Assembly: GCA_964498065.1 (NCBI GenBank)
Contig: CAZCFZ010000122.1
Coordinates: forward strand, 1 to 10,407
Reading direction: 5' to 3'
DNA from: FEN-1297 sp964498065
GTDB lineage: Bacteria; Bacteroidota; Ignavibacteria; Ignavibacteriales; Ignavibacteriaceae
Length of the DNA stretch: 10,407 nt
Shown: piece after piece, positions 7,499-10,407 of the stretch
Layout of the letters: each line of letters begins with the position of its first letter
Numbering within the stretch: the stretch's first letter is position 1
The notes under the pieces: generated by a model
What the model saw: only the letters and a program-made list of their open reading frames with translations
Database searches by the model: none
What the model was told of the DNA's origin: nothing
Translations under genes and position numbers: made by a program

Positions 7499-8974
7499 AT
7501 GGGAAAAAAAATTACTGCTTTCTTACCCTACAGCGGGAATAATTATACATTAGAAACAGTTAATGAATTGTTTGGGACAGGATATGTTGATAAAGTTTAT
7601 CTTTTAAGTCAATTGAATGCTGATGATAAATTTGATGATATTGAGATATTGAAGGTAAATAACCTGTTCGGCAGTAAAACAATAAAATTAATTACTAAAA
7701 ATACATCGACAAATTTTGCACTTTTTTTAACTCAAGATACAAAAATCAATTTCGGACAATTTTCTTTAGAAAGATTTATTGATGTAGCCGAAACCACAGG
7801 TGCCGGAATAATATATTCAGATTACCATGAAGTAAAAAACAAAAAAAGAAATGTCCACCCGGTAATTGATTATCAATTGGGCAGTATAAGAGACGATTTT
7901 AATTTTGGTCCTTTACTGTTCTTTTCTAAAGAAGTGCTGCAAAAAGCCCAAACTAACAATAAAACCGTATATAATTTTGCGGGCCTTTACAATTTACGCT
8001 TAAATATTTCAAGGTATCATCCTTTGATTAGAATTCCGGAGTGCCTTTATACAACGGTCGAATCCGACCTTAGAAAATCCGACGAGAAATTGTTTGATTA
8101 TGTAAATCCGAGAAATAGAGAGGTCCAAATTGAAATGGAAGCAGCAGCTACAGAATATTTAAAGAAGATCGGTGCTTATCTTGAACCTAAATTTGAACAG
8201 ATTGATTTGAATGAAGGTAATTTTAAAAATGAAGCTTCGGTTATAATTCCGGTAAAAAATAGAGTAGAGACTATCAGTGATGCTGTCGAATCTGTTTTAA
8301 GACAAAAAGTTAATTTTTCATTTAACCTTATTGTAGTTGACAATCATTCAACAGACGGTACAACAAAAATACTAAAGGAATATGCTGATAAAGATAAACG
8401 CGTTATTCATATAATTCCCAAAAGATTCGATTTAGAAATCGGCGGGTGCTGGAATGAAGCTGTTCATCATAAAAACTGCGGACGATTTGGTATTCAATTG
8501 GACAGCGATGATATTTATTTCAATGATAATACGGTACAAAAAATTGTTGATCTTTTTAAAAAAGAAAAATGCGCTATGGTTATCGGTACTTATAAATTAA
8601 CGGACTTTAATTTAAAAGAACTGCCGCCGGGAATTATCAATCACCAGGAATGGACACCCGATAACGGTAGGAATAATGCTTTACGGATAAACGGACTCGG
8701 CGCACCCAGGGCATTTTTTATTTCTCTATTAAGAAAAATTAAAATCCCAAATGTAAGCTACGGAGAAGACTATGCTATCGGATTAGCAGTTTCCCGGCGA
8801 TATCAAATCGGAAGAATTTACGATGTTCTCTACCTATGCCGGAGATGGGAGAAGAATACAGATGCAGCATTGTCTATTGAAAAACAAAATGCTAATAATT
8901 TATATAAAGACAGATTAAGAACTTTCGAAATTTTAGCCAGACAAAAATATAATTCTGCTAAAAATATTAAATGA
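7499..8974 (+). CDS. Tandem GT-A glycosyltransferase (GT2 family) with a degenerate N-terminal half
   Basis: The C-terminal half (about 245-460) is a GT2 transferase: ASVIIPVKNRVETI, nucleotide-binding VVDNHSTDGT with D281, the metal-binding DSDD at 335-338 (QLDSDDIYF), a GED at 422-424 in the place of the catalytic base, and CRRW at 447-450. The N-terminal half (about 1-230) shows the same layout without the key residues: FLTQDTKINF replaces the DSDD segment, GPLLFFSKEVLQKA lines up with GAPRAFFISLLRKI, and the ISRYHPLIRIPECLYTT stretch with VSRRYQIGRIYDVLYLC. This half is probably a non-catalytic or acceptor-binding domain from an old duplication. No membrane helices are seen. It follows the GT4 gene by 173 bases and precedes the DUF4922-type gene by 96. 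Donor and acceptor are unknown. The start at 7499 has only a weak AAGG-like sequence upstream. Confidence 0.9.
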   Translation: MGKKITAFLPYSGNNYTLETVNELFGTGYVDKVYLLSQLNADDKFDDIEILKVNNLFGSKTIKLITKNTSTNFALFLTQDTKINFGQFSLERFIDVAETTGAGIIYSDYHEVKNKKRNVHPVIDYQLGSIRDDFNFGPLLFFSKEVLQKAQTNNKTVYNFAGLYNLRLNISRYHPLIRIPECLYTTVESDLRKSDEKLFDYVNPRNREVQIEMEAAATEYLKKIGAYLEPKFEQIDLNEGNFKNEASVIIPVKNRVETISDAVESVLRQKVNFSFNLIVVDNHSTDGTTKILKEYADKDKRVIHIIPKRFDLEIGGCWNEAVHHKNCGRFGIQLDSDDIYFNDNTVQKIVDLFKKEKCAMVIGTYKLTDFNLKELPPGIINHQEWTPDNGRNNALRINGLGAPRAFFISLLRKIKIPNVSYGEDYAIGLAVSRRYQIGRIYDVLYLCRRWEKNTDAALSIEKQNANNLYKDRLRTFEILARQKYNSAKNIK

Positions 8975-8987
8975 ACTTTTCGTAATT

Positions 8988-8995
8988 TAGATTTG
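8988..8995 (+). promoter_or_regulatory. Possible -7 element upstream of the DUF4922-type gene
   Basis: TAGATTTG fits TAnnTTTG and lies 75 bases before the ATG at 9071, just after the preceding stop codon. A -33 element is not visible; that position falls in the end of the previous gene. A match of this kind is expected by chance now and then in such AT-rich DNA. Confidence 0.25.
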
Positions 8996-9070
8996 CAGTC
9001 CGTTTTCAAATTATAAAATAAAAACTTAAGATTTTGAATTCATGTTTTGGTTATCGAAAGAATTTATTAA

Positions 9071-10111
9071 ATGGCTCAAGTAAATAAAAAGTTAATTGAA
9101 AATATTTTATTTGAAAATGAAAAAGCGGAAGCTTATATAGATAAAAATGATTACGGAAATGCAGCAAAATTATTGCTTGAATTTCAAAAAGAATCATGGG
9201 AACAGCTTGTTTCAGGTTATAAGTCACTGGATTCGCTTCAAATAAAGGAATTTGATTTTAACAACTTTAAGATTAAAGTTCAATTTAATCCAGGGAGAAT
9301 AATTTCCAGTTCCGCAAAAGTTGATGCAAAATCGATAAACAATAGAACATGTTTTTTGTGTTACGAAAATATGCCGGCTGAGCAAAAGGGCATATTATAT
9401 AAGCACGAATATTTAATACTTTGCAATCCATATCCTATTTTCCCGGAACATTTTACTCTTTCGAATATTAACCATTTTCCTCAGAGTATAAAAGAATCGT
9501 TTGATATGCTGTTAACATTCAGTAAAGATTTATCGCAATTTTATAGTGTCTTCTACAACGGCCCTAAATGCGGTGCTTCGGCTCCTGATCATCTTCATTT
9601 CCAAGCCGGCAACAAATCTTTCATACCTATTGATGACGAATTTGAATTCCTACAAGATAAATACGGAGAGATATTAATAAAGAACGATAAATTAACCGTC
9701 CGCGGTATTGATGACGGATTAAGAAGATACATCTCATTGGAAGGAAACTCTAAGAAGGCAATCATAAATTCATTCAATATTTTTTTTGATATTTATTATT
9801 CAATAGCTAATAACGGTGAAGAACCGATGATGAACATACTTTCTTCATATCAGCAGGAATCAGGCTGGAGAATAATCATCTTTCTTAGAAATAAACACCG
9901 CTCATCTCACTATTTTGAAGAAGGGTATAAAAATATTTTAATTAGTCCCGCGGCAGTTGATATCGGGGGAGTATGTATTACACCGTTAGAAAAGGATTTT
10001 AAAAAAATCACTAAAGAACTGCTTCAAGAAATATTTCAAGAAATAATAATCGGCAAAGAACATTTTGATTTTATAAAATCTTCACTTACGAAGAAATTAA
10101 TTATAAGATAA
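9071..10111 (+). CDS. DUF4922-type protein, putative nucleotide-sugar phosphorylase / nucleotidyltransferase of the HIT-GalT superfamily
   Basis: No experimentally defined function is known to me. The core (about 90-185) has NRTCFLCYE with C94 and C97, CNPYPIFPEHFTL with H127, and GASAPDHLHFQAG with H174, H176 and Q178. HxHxQ is the nucleotidyl-transfer motif of GalT and Ap4A phosphorylases, and as I recall HLHFQ is also the form in plant GDP-L-galactose phosphorylase VTC2. The CxxC recalls the structural metal site of GalT. I therefore infer a cytoplasmic enzyme that exchanges or phosphorolyses an NDP-sugar or dinucleotide, with H176 as the nucleophile that becomes nucleotidylated. The N-terminal 60 residues are helical. 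The C-terminal 150 (RIIIFLRNKHRSSHYF, PAAVDIGGVCITP) look like the second half of a GalT/Ap4A-phosphorylase fold. Its position after two glycosyltransferases suggests supply or recycling of their donor. The substrate is not predictable. Confidence 0.8.
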   Translation: MAQVNKKLIENILFENEKAEAYIDKNDYGNAAKLLLEFQKESWEQLVSGYKSLDSLQIKEFDFNNFKIKVQFNPGRIISSSAKVDAKSINNRTCFLCYENMPAEQKGILYKHEYLILCNPYPIFPEHFTLSNINHFPQSIKESFDMLLTFSKDLSQFYSVFYNGPKCGASAPDHLHFQAGNKSFIPIDDEFEFLQDKYGEILIKNDKLTVRGIDDGLRRYISLEGNSKKAIINSFNIFFDIYYSIANNGEEPMMNILSSYQQESGWRIIIFLRNKHRSSHYFEEGYKNILISPAAVDIGGVCITPLEKDFKKITKELLQEIFQEIIIGKEHFDFIKSSLTKKLIIR

Positions 10112-10130
10112 ATTGCATGTAATTATAATT
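10099..10130. terminator. Weak AT-rich inverted repeat between convergent genes
   Basis: AATTATAA (10099-10106) and TTATAATT (10123-10130) are perfect inverted repeats around a 16-base loop, followed by T residues. The repeat overlaps the end of the DUF4922-type gene and lies just before the end of the converging permease gene. With no G-C pairs and a long loop, terminator function is uncertain. Confidence 0.25.
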
Positions 10131-10131
10131 T

Positions 10132-10407
10132 TCATCCTTTGCTCATAAGATCGCCTAAAAAATTCAAGTTGCGGGAATTGGAATTTGAAATTATAATTTT
10201 TATTATAGCAGTTAAAGGAACCGCCAGAAGCATTCCTATTACACCCCATATATAACCCCAAATAAGAACGGCAAGCAAAATTAACAAAGGATTTAAATTT
10301 AGCCTTTTCCCCACAAGGCTGGTTTCTATTATATTGAAAAACAGCGTTTGTATTGCTATTAAAATCAATGCAACAATTAAGGCAAATGTAAACGATTCAT
10401 ACTCAAG
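10132..10407 (-). CDS. AI-2E family transporter, C-terminal end (cut by the right window edge)
   Basis: The minus-strand frame is open from the right edge (LEYESFTFALIVALI) to a TGA at 10132, giving the last 91 residues of a protein usually about 340-380 long. The segment IIETSLVGKRLNLNPLLILL followed by WGYIWGVIGMLLAVPLTAII is the characteristic C-terminal signature of the AI-2E/PerM/YdiK family of multi-spanning membrane proteins. Two hydrophobic helices plus part of a third are visible, then a polar tail ending LGDLMSKG. Despite the family name, members include autoinducer-2 exporters and Na+/H+ antiporter-like proteins, and many are uncharacterised, so no substrate should be assigned. A TTG within the frame at 10368 is internal, not the start. 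The gene converges on the DUF4922-type gene with a 20-base gap. Confidence 0.9.
   Translation of the reverse strand, partial: LEYESFTFALIVALILIAIQTLFFNIIETSLVGKRLNLNPLLILLAVLIWGYIWGVIGMLLAVPLTAIIKIIISNSNSRNLNFLGDLMSKG

Noticed and set aside
7326..9070. Similar AT-rich strings (TTTTCAAATTA) in the gaps after both glycosyltransferase genes
   Set aside because: The shared run is short and of the base composition expected by chance; no consistent repeat unit or symmetry surrounds it.
9595..9777. Minus-strand open frame of 60 codons
   Set aside because: It is antisense to the DUF4922-type gene and has no independent features.
10132..10368. Start of a short 78-codon gene at the TTG at 10368
   Set aside because: The frame continues upstream without a stop to the window edge and the protein matches only the C-terminal end of a larger permease family.

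Overview
This is a low-GC, gene-dense stretch of bacterial chromosome. It most likely comes from the Bacteroidota / Ignavibacteriota-Chlorobiota side of the FCB group. The evidence is the TAnnTTTG-type -7 promoter element upstream of several genes, AT-rich leaders with poor Shine-Dalgarno sequences, an ECF sigma factor paired with an RskA-like anti-sigma factor, and a DUF4922-type protein, a family I recall mainly from Bacteroidota. Phylum placement is inference; the strongest marker, alaS, is only partly present. No rRNA, tRNA, CRISPR array, insertion sequence or phage gene is visible.

Left part (1-4422): the N-terminal third of alanyl-tRNA synthetase (alaS) runs off the left edge on the minus strand. 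Divergent from it is a two-gene operon of an ECF-type sigma factor and a single-pass membrane anti-sigma factor, overlapping by one base. The anti-sigma gene converges on a minus-strand pair, an arginase followed by an unrecognised six-helix membrane protein.

Right part (4609-10111): four plus-strand genes follow: a SpoIID/LytB-type protein with no visible signal peptide, a GT4-type glycosyltransferase, a glycosyltransferase made of two GT-A halves of which the N-terminal one looks degenerate, and a DUF4922-type protein with a GalT/HIT-like HLHFQ motif and a CxxC pair. They are separated by 96-245 bases of AT-rich DNA, so they may have several promoters rather than one tight operon. Together they look like a small glycan or cell-wall module: a sugar-nucleotide enzyme, two transferases and a putative peptidoglycan-acting enzyme. 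This is the least understood and most interesting part of the window. At the right edge the C-terminal end of an AI-2E-family permease enters on the minus strand and converges on the DUF4922 gene.

No stretch longer than 300 bases lacks a gene. The longest gap (5962-6206) holds a short palindrome and a possible 12-codon leader ORF with an unusually good ribosome binding site.
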